Of a DNA stretch of 45,043 nt, positions 25,213 to 32,916 are shown in pieces. Position 1 is the stretch's first letter; every line of letters begins with the position of its first letter. The notes beneath the pieces were generated by a model that was not told the origin of the DNA, did no database searches, and worked only from the letters and a program-made list of their open reading frames with translations. The translations under genes were made by a program, and so were the position numbers. This DNA is from Rubrivivax sp. (GTDB lineage Bacteria > Pseudomonadota > Gammaproteobacteria > Burkholderiales > Burkholderiaceae): positions 1-45,043 of the forward strand of contig JAEUOZ010000045.1 of the NCBI GenBank assembly GCA_016790225.1. The letters are read 5' to 3'.

Positions 25213-25308
25213 GATGGGTCCGTCGTCCAAAGTGGTTTGACAAGGTCCGGAGGCAGATCGATTTGTCGGGCTCAGCGAAGCCCTCACATCGGCTCTCCAA
25301 GTTGGCCC

Positions 25309-25509
25309 TCAATGTTGGCGCATCCATGACGCTGGCATGAGCGTTTCTGGCAGAAATGCGGTAGGCCACCCCGCACCCGCGGGGAGCAGGAGGGCCTCAT
25401 CGACGTCGCCGGTGTCAAGCACTGGAGCATCGTCGAGCCTCACCGCATGATTGACGCCCGCGTCGAGCGGCAGCAGCGGATCGGGAATGTCGATGATGGT
25501 GCGGGCCAT
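25309..25509 (-). pseudogene. Possible remnant of a ribbon-helix-helix (VapB-like) antitoxin
   Basis: The first residues MARTIIDIPDPLLP match the start of CopG/VapB-type antitoxins, which continue LDALARREG... and helix-forming sequence. Here the match fails after LDA and the remaining frame has no family character. A palindrome just upstream (25517-25531) suits an autoregulated antitoxin promoter. No toxin gene follows. I treat it as a decayed antitoxin start; the alternative is chance similarity over 14 residues. Confidence 0.35.
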
Positions 25510-25516
25510 GCGGGGG

Positions 25517-25531
25517 CGTCATACGATGACG
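25517..25531 (-). promoter_or_regulatory. Palindrome upstream of the antitoxin remnant
   Basis: CGTCAT, ACG and ATGACG form perfect 6-bp arms 8 bp upstream of the remnant's ATG. Position and symmetry suit an RHH operator. No function is likely to remain if the downstream gene is decayed. The rest of 25213-25687 shows no other gene. Confidence 0.4.
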
Positions 25532-25687
25532 ATGTCATCACAGGGCCGCCGGCGCAGTTCCCCTTCTGATGACTGGGCTCTGTGCGCGCCCCTGCTGACG
25601 GTCGATCGTTGACCGTGGCGGCTGCCGGGCCCCGTAAAGTCCAGGGGCGAGTGTGTGGAATGACGATCACATCGACCGGAGACCCTC

Positions 25688-26068
25688 ATGCGAGTCTGTT
25701 TGCTGCTGCTGTCGGCCCTCGTGGGAGCCACGATGCCATGGACAGCCGTCTCGGCCCATGACCATGGCCCGCAAGTCCTGGCCTGCGATTACAAGCTCGG
25801 TCGCAGTGAAGGCACCGGCAAGTGCGTGATCCATGGAAGCGGCACCAACCAGGGCGTCACCTGGCTGGTGTTTGAAGTCCAGGGCAAGCGGTTTCGGTAT
25901 GCGGACTCTTCCCCCAACATCATCGAACGGGTCAACAGGTCGAACAGAACCCTGTCCAGACACGCCGTCACCCAGGCGGAATCGGTCTGTCGGCCCGGCG
26001 CCAAGCCCGCCGATGTCTACACCTTCGGCAATGGAGACCGCGTCTGCCTCTATTGGCCGGGGCCCTGA
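25688..26068 (+). CDS. Small secreted protein of unknown function
   Basis: This 126-residue protein has a clear signal peptide: MRVCLLLLSALVGATMPWTA ending at VSA-HDHG, about residue 23. The mature part has four cysteines (C33, C46, C100, C119) that could form two disulfides in the periplasm, and a beta-rich pattern (TWLVFEVQGKRFRYADSS). I do not recognise the family. It is followed immediately by the tail of a DsbA-like gene in another frame, so the original downstream neighbour has been lost. Confidence 0.7.
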   Translation: MRVCLLLLSALVGATMPWTAVSAHDHGPQVLACDYKLGRSEGTGKCVIHGSGTNQGVTWLVFEVQGKRFRYADSSPNIIERVNRSNRTLSRHAVTQAESVCRPGAKPADVYTFGNGDRVCLYWPGP

Positions 26069-26195
26069 GGCGTGTGCGCGCTCGCTGGGGCTGTTGGGTG
26101 TTCCCAGCTTTGTGGTCGGCACCGAAGTCTTCTGGGGCCATGACCGCATGAAAGACGCCTTTGATTGGGCTTTCGGCAGGCAGCCGGGCGCCTGA
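26069..26195 (+). pseudogene. C-terminal remnant of a DsbA/2-hydroxychromene-2-carboxylate isomerase-like gene
   Basis: About 40 codons read ACARSLGLLGVPSFVVGTEV then FWGHDRMKDAFDWAF. The cis-proline loop GVPSFVV and FWGHDR are typical of the C-terminal part of DsbA-fold isomerases of the glutathione-dependent type (GVPTFVVDGELFWGQDRL pattern). No start codon or thioredoxin-fold N-terminus precedes it, because the secreted-protein gene ends at its left edge. It is a deletion remnant. Confidence 0.65.
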
Positions 26196-26259
26196 TCGGC
26201 TGGGGTGTGTTGCCTCGTGTGTGCAAGGCCTGGGCTGCTAAAGGGAAGAGAGCGCTGCC

Positions 26260-26724
26260 ATGGTTACGGTCCGCATCCTGGGTGCCACTGAGCACGCCCT
26301 CCTGGAAGACGTCGCGCCCGATGTCTTTGACGCGGCGCCCAGCCGGGCGCTGTCGAAGGAATTTCTGGGCGATCCTCGCCACCATCTGGCGGTCGCCATC
26401 GCCGAGAACGGCTCGGTGGTGGGCATGGCCAGTGGCGTCCACTATGTGCACCCGGACAAGCCGCCGCAGATGTTCATCAACGAAGTGGGGGTTGCCCCCG
26501 CCTACGAGGGCCAGGGCCTTGGCAGGCGCTTGCTGGCCGTCCTGCTGGAGCGGGCCTCGGAACTGGGCTGCACCGAGGCCTGGACAGCCACGGAGCCCGA
26601 CAACGCCAGAGCGCAAGCCCTGTACGCCAAGGCCGGCGGCCTGAAGGTTCCGACCCCGTTCGTGATGTTCACCTTTCCCGTGACTCCGCTTCGCCGGTCC
26701 GATGATGCAAGATTCAAGACCTGA
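26260..26724 (+). CDS. GNAT-family N-acetyltransferase
   Basis: The 154-residue protein has the GNAT acetyl-CoA site: INEVGVAPAYEGQGLGRRLL at about residues 70-89, with the Q-x-x-G-x-G/A-type pyrophosphate loop as EGQGLG. It ends with the usual ARAQALYAKAGG strand-helix. It resembles the AAC(6')/AAC(3)-like branch of small GNATs, but the acceptor cannot be inferred. Two separate pieces of this gene, fused by a deletion, recur at 29005-29071, showing a local duplication event. The last 15 residues may have been rearranged. Confidence 0.8.
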   Translation: MVTVRILGATEHALLEDVAPDVFDAAPSRALSKEFLGDPRHHLAVAIAENGSVVGMASGVHYVHPDKPPQMFINEVGVAPAYEGQGLGRRLLAVLLERASELGCTEAWTATEPDNARAQALYAKAGGLKVPTPFVMFTFPVTPLRRSDDARFKT

Positions 26725-26791
26725 CCCTGGTGAGTCTCTGGTGAGTCTCGCGTGCGATCGGTTGGTTTTGACGCCGACTGCCGACGAGCTG

Positions 26792-27961
26792 TCACTTTGC
26801 CAAACGCAGCGGCGGTGCCCGCAGCGCCCACATCGCAGCCAGGGCTGACCTGGCCGTAACGCGGTCTTCCGCTGTCACCTTGAGGTCCTCGACCTCTTGA
26901 AACTCCAGCTGTCTGAACGCTGCGGCGCAGCGCGCAAAGCGCGCGGATTCGATGTCGAGCGAGGTACCCCGGGCACCGGGAATGGGATCGACAAAGAGGG
27001 GCTGCGCCAGTGTGTAGCGCACCGTGTTCTGCTTGGCGAAAGCTGGGTCATAGTAGTCTTCCAGACGACCGCCCTCTGTCCACCACCTGCGCATGGGCTC
27101 GCGGGGATCCGTCAAACGAGCCGGCAACAGCGCTTGAAGGAAGCAGTCACTGATCAGCATCGCAGGAACTTCGAGGTGATTCACGCCAACTTGCCGCTTC
27201 CGCTCTGCGATGCCCTGGGCTTGCTCAAGAGTGAATCGCTGATTGGCGGTTTGTGCTGCGAAAGGTTTGATTTGGAGAAGGTGAACACTTTCGTGGACGA
27301 CACCTGACATCAGATTTCTGATGATTCTCAGTGATTCATGATATCCCTTGTCAGGCAATCGCGGCAAATACAGTGGCCAGCGCCAGAGAGGCCCCTTGAT
27401 AATCTGCTCTGCAGTATAAGAGTCGCGATACAGACGAAGACATGGGTTGGAATCAATGATTATCTCATGGGTGATCTGCGCTCCGAATGCGTTACCACTT
27501 AAAATGAAAAATCCCCGATCTGCCGCCATGAGAATGGTGCGCAGGAATTCTCTGTTCGTCAGGTTTGAGCCTGTGAACTTTTCACGATCCTCGAGCCAGG
27601 ATTGAATCTCGGCCAGATTCTCGGTTGAGCCCGAAATGATCCATCTGAATTGCTGGCCGACATGCTCTTCGAGGACTGTTCTGCTCGCCTCTGCCGGACA
27701 AGGCTTTATCGATTTCAGACTGTTGCCAGATTCGGATACCAAAGTCCAGACCGGGATCAGAGATTCTTGATCTATCCTGACGGCTACGTTTTCCACTCGT
27801 GCTCGCAGAAAAGTAAAACCTCTATCTGGAGCATTGTTTGCCGACAGGCCGGAATCCTTCGCATGCGATACCCCAGACCACGCAAGCAACAGCGAGAAGA
27901 TTGAAGCCTGCAGCCACAAAAGCAGCGGAATCGGGATAGCCTGAAAAGTCTGTCTTGCCAT
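26792..27961 (-). CDS. Secreted protein with an HExxH putative zinc-protease motif
   Basis: The 389-residue protein has a signal peptide (LLLWLQASIFSLLLAWSG, cleavage near SHA-KD, residue 35). It carries one HExxH motif, H223-E-S-V-H227, in LMSGVVHESVHLLQIKPF, the pattern of zincin metallopeptidases. The third zinc ligand is not obvious; candidates are E262 or a later acidic residue. Five cysteines suggest disulfides in the periplasm. I do not recognise the family. Codon use is less GC-extreme than in neighbouring genes. It lies 24 bp downstream of a proline-rich gene on the same strand, so the two were probably co-transcribed. A peptidase role is inferred from the motif alone. Confidence 0.65.
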   Translation of the reverse strand: MARQTFQAIPIPLLLWLQASIFSLLLAWSGVSHAKDSGLSANNAPDRGFTFLRARVENVAVRIDQESLIPVWTLVSESGNSLKSIKPCPAEASRTVLEEHVGQQFRWIISGSTENLAEIQSWLEDREKFTGSNLTNREFLRTILMAADRGFFILSGNAFGAQITHEIIIDSNPCLRLYRDSYTAEQIIKGPLWRWPLYLPRLPDKGYHESLRIIRNLMSGVVHESVHLLQIKPFAAQTANQRFTLEQAQGIAERKRQVGVNHLEVPAMLISDCFLQALLPARLTDPREPMRRWWTEGGRLEDYYDPAFAKQNTVRYTLAQPLFVDPIPGARGTSLDIESARFARCAAAFRQLEFQEVEDLKVTAEDRVTARSALAAMWALRAPPLRLAK

Positions 27962-27985
27962 ACACGACTCCGCTGCATCAACGCG

Positions 27986-28780
27986 TCAATTGATGGTGAT
28001 CTGGTTGTTTCGACCCGCAGCAGTGACGGTGACCGGAACGTCGCGCCCGATCAGCGGGGCGCCGTCCAGGCCGGCCAGCATGCGGATGGAGCCGATGCCT
28101 TCCGCAAATGGCCGCACAGCCAAGCCGCGCAGCTCCATGCGCATCGTGTTGAAGCCTGCCGCAGCCGTGCTGCGCCAGTGATCCATTGCCGAGGGGTTGG
28201 AGAGCCGCCACGCCCCGCCGCTTTCGCGCAACTGGAACCCGGCTTGAACAAGCCCGCCCGCTTCCCAGCCCGCCGTTGCAAGGATCATGGGAGTTGCTTG
28301 ACTGGTTATACCGATGAAGACAGGGGTCTGGAATGTCCAGAAAAGACGCGAAGCCGAGTAGCCGACGTCAACCGGAACAACCAGAAGCGGCGGATTGAAC
28401 CCCGTATCCAGACACCAGCCATCCCCGCCGGAAGCGCAGCTATCGATCGACTGACGCGGCCGCGGCTTGGGAGGCGGTGGAGGCGGAGGCGGAGGTGGCG
28501 GCGGGGGGATTAGCGGCGCAGTGGGGTATCCACCTTTGCTCAATAATGTTAGACGTAATCCCAGCACTACCACCAATGAATCGTCCGTATGCGCGTATAG
28601 TCAGGGTGAGGCTGCCAGTCTGAAAAAACTCAAGTTGGAGGCTGGCTAAAGTAGTCCCGCTCGGACACTGAGCCGTGGGGGGCTAGCGCTTTCTCTTCTG
28701 GCCCATACCATTGGTGCAGCCCCGCCCAGGGCAAGCAAACCAAGACTGTTGACCAGCGTACGTCTTTTCTCGGCATCCAT
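27986..28780 (-). pseudogene. Exported proline-rich protein gene split by two compensating frameshifts
   Basis: A start at 28780 has a strong Shine-Dalgarno (GGAGG, 7-8 bp before ATG) and begins MDAEKRRTLVNSLGLLALGG, a twin-arginine-like or Sec signal, but stops at 28646. The C-terminal 190 residues (proline run, then PRQSIDSCASGGDGWCLDTG to AAGRNNQITIN) lie in the same frame from about 28508 to 27986. Between them that frame has two stops. A second frame is open there and reads LQLEFFQTGSLTLTIRAYGR, then FIGGSAGITSNIIEQRWIP. The two frame switches fall at the only C6 runs (G-runs 28677-28682 and 28503-28508). Adding one base at the first and removing one at the second restores a protein of about 265 residues. 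Function unknown; the HExxH gene follows 24 bp on. Confidence 0.6.
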
Positions 28781-29004
28781 TGATACCTCCGCTGATGTGT
28801 GCGAACAAATCCTAGCGACAAGACAGCCCAGCAGTGCTCTCCAGATGGAATGCCCATCAATATAAAAGGCCTTTGCTTCTGCAAGAGCTTTGTTCTGTCG
28901 AAGGTGGCTCTGCATGAATCCCGCCCCGGGCAAGCGCATCTTGCTGGCACAGGCCTCAGTCATGGACACTCGAAGCTTCGATGAAGCAAGTTGATCTTGG
29001 ACTC

Positions 29005-29071
29005 GGCGATCCCCGCCACCATCTGGCGGTCGCTTCGCCGTTCCGATGATGCAAGATTCAAGACCTGACCC
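29005..29071 (+). repeat. Duplicated, internally deleted fragment of the GNAT gene
   Basis: Bases 29005-29033 copy 26368-26396 with one change, and 29034-29071 copy the end of the GNAT gene (26690-26727) with one change. About 290 bp between them are missing, and the join lies in a shared CGC. The rest of 28781-29082 shows no gene. Confidence 0.85.
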
Positions 29072-29082
29072 CATGAAGATGC

Positions 29083-29550
29083 ATGAAGATGAGTGACCCC
29101 ATGAACAAGTTTGCCTTGGGTGCTGTGGCCCTCTTGGTGTTCGGTGCCGCCGGTGCGTCCAGCTTGAAGCTGGACAGGGTGGAGGGGGACTCGCGCATCT
29201 ACAAGGGCAGGGTGCAGCTGTCAGGGGAGGTCGTCCGCAACACCGACAAGGAGACCGTGGATCAGTTTGGGGACTACGTGTGCTTCGTGGTCAAGGGAGA
29301 GTCCGCCAGACTCATTCCGCGTGACGATGACAATCGCGCTCCGTGGTTCTGCTTTTCGAATGAAGAGGCCGCGTTCAAGGCGCTGCGCTTGCCGGCTCAA
29401 GCACGCAAGGGCAGTTGCGGCTATCGCGTGCCAGCCGAGATCGTCGTCACGGACTACGTCGTCGCAATGCTCGAATCGGCCGTCGCGGACAACGCCAGGC
29501 TGCTGACGGTCAAGAGTCGGGGAACGTTGAAGGACATTCCCTGCCGATGA
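29083..29550 (+). CDS. Small secreted protein of unknown function
   Basis: The protein has 155 residues from 29083, or 149 from the second start at 29101. MNKFALGAVALLVFGAAGAS is a typical signal peptide, so the later start is more likely; export is to the periplasm or outside. The mature part has four cysteines and alternating beta strands (RIYKGRVQLSGEVVRN, YVVAMLESAVADNARLLTVK). I do not recognise the family. It stands alone between the duplicated GNAT fragment and a VOC gene about 100 bp downstream. Confidence 0.7.
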   Translation: MKMSDPMNKFALGAVALLVFGAAGASSLKLDRVEGDSRIYKGRVQLSGEVVRNTDKETVDQFGDYVCFVVKGESARLIPRDDDNRAPWFCFSNEEAAFKALRLPAQARKGSCGYRVPAEIVVTDYVVAMLESAVADNARLLTVKSRGTLKDIPCR

Positions 29551-29646
29551 GCCGCAGCATGCATCATCCCGCCTGGCGGTACCGGAGCGATCCTGGCGAG
29601 GCCGCGGCCTGACCAGGCTCGCGGGCGAGAACATCCGCTCGTGATC

Positions 29647-30024
29647 ATGAATCTCAACCAGGTCACCGTGCCGACGCATGACGTGCCCGCGTCTGTGGCC
29701 TTCTATGCCGGCCTGGGCTTGAGACTCATCGTCAGCTCAGCGCACTACGCGCGCTTCGAGTGCCCGGATGGGGACGCCACGTTCTCCGTGCACCACACCG
29801 AGGGCCCCCTGCCCGGCAGCCCGATCGTCGTCTACTTCGAGTGCGCCGATCTCGATCAACAGGTTCTGGCACTCAAGGAACGCGGCTACCGGTTTGAATC
29901 GGATCCGGCGGATCAGCCTTGGCTGTGGCGCGAAGCCCGGCTCAGAGACCCGGCTGGCAACGCCGTGTGTCTCTACCGGGCGGGCGACAACAGAAAGCAT
30001 CCGCCGTGGCGGGTGAAGGCCTGA
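29647..30024 (+). CDS. VOC-superfamily (glyoxalase/bleomycin-resistance-like) protein
   Basis: This 125-residue protein has the two beta-alpha-beta-beta-beta modules of the VOC fold: LNQVTVPTHDVPASVAFYAG with GLRLIVSSAHYARFECPDG, then VVYFECADLDQQVLALKERG followed by LWREARLRDPAGNAVCLYRA. The final D-P-x-G-N segment is typical of single-domain VOC enzymes. Most are metal-dependent lyases, isomerases or drug-binding proteins; the substrate is unknown. The ATG at 29647 was chosen over a GTG two codons earlier. Confidence 0.85.
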   Translation: MNLNQVTVPTHDVPASVAFYAGLGLRLIVSSAHYARFECPDGDATFSVHHTEGPLPGSPIVVYFECADLDQQVLALKERGYRFESDPADQPWLWREARLRDPAGNAVCLYRAGDNRKHPPWRVKA

Positions 30025-30079
30025 TCGGCTGGCCAGCGCCTTGAGCCGCGGTGGACGGCCCCGGTGGTCGGCCCGGCCT

Positions 30080-30096
30080 TGACCCCGCGCGGGTCA
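30080..30096. terminator. Candidate hairpin downstream of the VOC gene
   Basis: TGACCC and GGGTCA form perfect 6-bp arms around CGCGC, 55 bp after the VOC stop. There is no T-tract, so it may be a terminator or a protein-binding site. Confidence 0.3.
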
Positions 30097-30161
30097 GCAC
30101 GAGGGCGCACCGAACCGCGCCGCGCAGCCCCTTCCGGGAAAGCGAGGTCTGCCCGGAAATT

Positions 30162-30177
30162 AGTTTGGATCTAAAGT
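30162..30177. promoter_or_regulatory. AT-rich imperfect palindrome upstream of the CoA-ligase gene
   Basis: AGTTTGGATCTAAAGT matches its own reverse complement at 12 of 16 positions. It lies in the only AT-rich patch of the region, 33 bp before the ligase start. Such sites upstream of aromatic-acid CoA ligase genes are often bound by MarR- or TetR-type repressors; no such gene is adjacent, so this is inference. Confidence 0.4.
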
Positions 30178-30210
30178 AATTGCACCCTGAGCCGCCATCC
30201 GGATGAGGTC

Positions 30211-31830
30211 ATGCGTCCAGCCTTCGACCCCTTTGCGCGTGAGCGCCTGCCGGCCGCTGCCGAGCTGCCGGAGTTTGTCTTCGATCTGCCGGAGCTTCAG
30301 GCGCTGCAGGCCCGGCCGCGCTTGAACGCGACGGGCTGGTTGCTGGATCGTCATGATGCGCCGGCGCAGCGCGCGCGGCCTTGCCTGATCGGCGCAGATG
30401 GCCGCTGCTGGAGCTATGGCGAGGTGCAGGACGAGGTCAACCGCCTGGCCGGCGTGCTGGTGCACGATCTGGGGCTGGTGCCGGGCCAGCGCGTGCTGCT
30501 GCGCGGTGCCAACAGCCCGCGCCTGGCGATGATCTTTCTGGCGGTGTTCAAGGCCGGCGGCATTGCCGTGGGCACCATGCCGCTGCTGCGCGCCCGCGAA
30601 CTGACCGTGATCATCGAGAAGGCGCAGGTGACGATGGCGCTGTGCGATGCACGCCTGGCCGATGAACTGCTGGCGGCGCAGGCCGCCTGCCCGGTGCTGC
30701 AGCAGCTGATGCTCTTCAACGCCGGCGCCGATTCGCCGCTGGAGCGGGCCGCCGCGGCGCACGCGCCGCACTTCAGCGCCCACGACAGCGCGGCCGACGA
30801 GATCTGCCTGATGGCCTTCACCTCCGGCACCACGGGCCAGCCCAAGGCCGCGATGCACTTCCACCGCGATCTGGTTGCCGCCTGCCTGTGCTGGCCGGCC
30901 CACGTGCTGAAGGCGCAGGCGGAGGACGTATTCATCGGCAGCCCGCCGCTGGCCTTCACCTTCGGCCTGGGCGGGCTGCTGTGTTTTCCGCTGGCCATCG
31001 GCGCCGCCAGCGTGCTGCTGGAAAAGGCCACGCCGGATGTGCTGCTGGGCGCCGTGGCGCGCTTTGGCGCGAGCGTGATGTTTACCGCGCCCACCAGCTA
31101 CCGCGCCATGGCAGCGCAGGTGCCGCAGCATGAGCTGAAGCGTCTGCGGCTGTGCGTGAGCGCCGGTGAGGCGCTGCCGGCCGCCACGCGCCAGCTCTGG
31201 AAAGAGGCCACCGGCATCAACATCGTCGACGGCATCGGCTCCACCGAGCTCTTCCACATCTTCATCAGCGCCGATGCAGCGCAGGCGCGCGGCGGCGCCA
31301 CGGGCCTTGTGGTGCCCGGCTACCGCGCCACCCTGCTGGATGACGAAGGGCGTGAAGTGCCGCGCGGCACGGTGGGGCGCCTGGCGATCAAGGGCCCCAC
31401 GGGCTGCAAGTACCTGGACGATCCGCGCCAGGCCAGCTACGTGCAGAACGGCTGGAACCTCACCGGCGATGCCTACCGCCAGGATGACGACGGGCAGTAT
31501 GTCTACCAGGCGCGCACCGACGACATGATCATCAGCGGCGGCTACAACATCGCCGGCCCGGAGGTGGAAAGCGCCTTGCTGCTGCACCCGGCCGTGGCCG
31601 AGTGCGGCGTGGTGGGGGTGGCCGACGAAGGCCGTGGCCAGATCGTCAAGGCCTTCATCGTGCTCAAGCCCGGGCTTCACGCCGATGAGGCGATGACGCG
31701 CGCGCTGCAGGACTTTGTCAAGCAGACCATCGCGCCCTACAAGTACCCGCGGGCCATCGAATACCGCGAACACCTGCCGCGCACGGAGACGGGTAAGCTG
31801 CAGCGCTTTCGCCTGCGCCAGGGTGCTTAG
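30211..31830 (+). CDS. Benzoate/2-aminobenzoate-CoA-ligase-like AMP-dependent ligase
   Basis: This 539-residue ANL-superfamily enzyme activates a carboxylate to the acyl-adenylate and then the CoA thioester. The phosphate-binding loop is FTSGTTGQPKAAMHFHRDL (about 210), followed by GIGSTELFHIFIS (A5), TGDAYRQDDDGQYVYQARTD (A7-A8) and the catalytic lysine in PRTETGKLQRFRL. The segment MHFHRDLVAACLCW and the GSTELFHIFIS motif resemble the benzoate-CoA ligase branch, notably 2-aminobenzoate-CoA ligases; the exact acid is not certain. Gaps of 30 bp and 54 bp to the two following genes on the same strand suggest an operon with a Gfo/Idh oxidoreductase and a transporter. Confidence 0.88.
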   Translation: MRPAFDPFARERLPAAAELPEFVFDLPELQALQARPRLNATGWLLDRHDAPAQRARPCLIGADGRCWSYGEVQDEVNRLAGVLVHDLGLVPGQRVLLRGANSPRLAMIFLAVFKAGGIAVGTMPLLRARELTVIIEKAQVTMALCDARLADELLAAQAACPVLQQLMLFNAGADSPLERAAAAHAPHFSAHDSAADEICLMAFTSGTTGQPKAAMHFHRDLVAACLCWPAHVLKAQAEDVFIGSPPLAFTFGLGGLLCFPLAIGAASVLLEKATPDVLLGAVARFGASVMFTAPTSYRAMAAQVPQHELKRLRLCVSAGEALPAATRQLWKEATGINIVDGIGSTELFHIFISADAAQARGGATGLVVPGYRATLLDDEGREVPRGTVGRLAIKGPTGCKYLDDPRQASYVQNGWNLTGDAYRQDDDGQYVYQARTDDMIISGGYNIAGPEVESALLLHPAVAECGVVGVADEGRGQIVKAFIVLKPGLHADEAMTRALQDFVKQTIAPYKYPRAIEYREHLPRTETGKLQRFRLRQGA

Positions 31831-31860
31831 GCCCGGCCAGCACCTGCCCCGGGGCCTGAC

Positions 31861-32862
31861 ATGACTGCTGCTGATCCTGTGCGTTGGGCCATCATCGGCC
31901 CAGGCCGCATCGCCCACAAGTTTGCCGATGCCCTGACGGCCGTGCCGGATGCGCGGCTGGTGGCGGTGCTGGGGCGCGATGCCGATCGCACGGCGGCCTT
32001 TGCCCAGCGCTGGGGCGCGCGGCCGGCCGCCGCGCTGGAGCCGCTGCTGGCCGATGGCGGCGTGGATGCGGTCTACATCGCCACGCCGCACAGCGCCCAC
32101 GCCCAGCCAGCGGCCGCGGCGCTGCGGGCCGGCAAGGCCGTGCTGTGCGAAAAGCCGCTGGTGCCCAATGCCGCCCAGGCGCGCGAGCTGGTGGCCCTGT
32201 CCCGCCAGCACGGTGTGCTCTTGATGGAGGCGCTGTGGACACGTTTTCTGCCCGGGCTGGCGCGGGTGCGCGGCTGGCTGCAGGCGGGCGCCATCGGCCG
32301 CGTGCGCACGCTGCAGTCCAGCTTCTGCTTTGCATCGGCCTACCAGCCAGACAGCCGGCTGTTCTCGCCCGCGCTGGCCGGCGGTGCGCTGCTGGACATC
32401 GGCATCTACAACCTGAGCCTCAGCCGCTGGGTGCTGGCGCAGGGGGGTGAGCCGACCGTGGTGGCCTTTCATGTGCGCGGCGATCTGGCGCCCACGGGCG
32501 TGGATCAGCGGGTGCACGGGCAGCTGATCTTTGAAGGTGGCGAGGTGGCGCAGTGGGTCTGCGCACTGGATGGCCAGGCGACCAACGATCTGCACATCCT
32601 GGGGACGCAGGGCAGCATCACGGTGCATGCGCCGTTCTGGCATGTGCCCCGCGTGAGCCTGCACCGCGCCGGGCAGGCGGCAGAGACGCACGAGACGCCG
32701 TGTCGCCACAACGGCTTCGAGCCGCAGATCGAAGAGGCGCAGCGCTGCCTGCGCGCCGGCCTGATCGAAAGCCCCGGCATCCCGCACGCCGAGACGCTGG
32801 CCGTGCTGGAGCTGATCGATGCGATGCGGCTGCGGCTGGGCGTGCGTTATCCCTTCGAGTGA
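31861..32862 (+). CDS. Gfo/Idh/MocA-family NAD(P)-dependent oxidoreductase
   Basis: This 333-residue protein starts with a Rossmann dinucleotide-binding motif, WAIIGPGRIAHKFADALTAV (residues 8-27). The family lysine motif CEKPLVPNA is near residue 100. The C-terminal half has the Gfo/Idh beta-sheet domain, including GALLDIGIYNLSLSRWVLAQ (D-I-G-x-Y/H region). It resembles trans-1,2-dihydrobenzene-1,2-diol / xylose dehydrogenase-like members. The substrate is unknown. It appears co-transcribed with the CoA ligase upstream, but a shared pathway is not obvious. Confidence 0.9.
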   Translation: MTAADPVRWAIIGPGRIAHKFADALTAVPDARLVAVLGRDADRTAAFAQRWGARPAAALEPLLADGGVDAVYIATPHSAHAQPAAAALRAGKAVLCEKPLVPNAAQARELVALSRQHGVLLMEALWTRFLPGLARVRGWLQAGAIGRVRTLQSSFCFASAYQPDSRLFSPALAGGALLDIGIYNLSLSRWVLAQGGEPTVVAFHVRGDLAPTGVDQRVHGQLIFEGGEVAQWVCALDGQATNDLHILGTQGSITVHAPFWHVPRVSLHRAGQAAETHETPCRHNGFEPQIEEAQRCLRAGLIESPGIPHAETLAVLELIDAMRLRLGVRYPFE

Positions 32863-32916
32863 TGAAGCTCTGACGCGGCGCCCCAAGCCCGCGCGGCGGG
32901 CGGCGACAATGCGCCG

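Noticed and set aside
26726..26750. Tandem duplication of TGGTGAGTCTC after the GNAT gene
   Set aside because: Two short copies only, non-coding and with no structure; likely a slippage event without significance.
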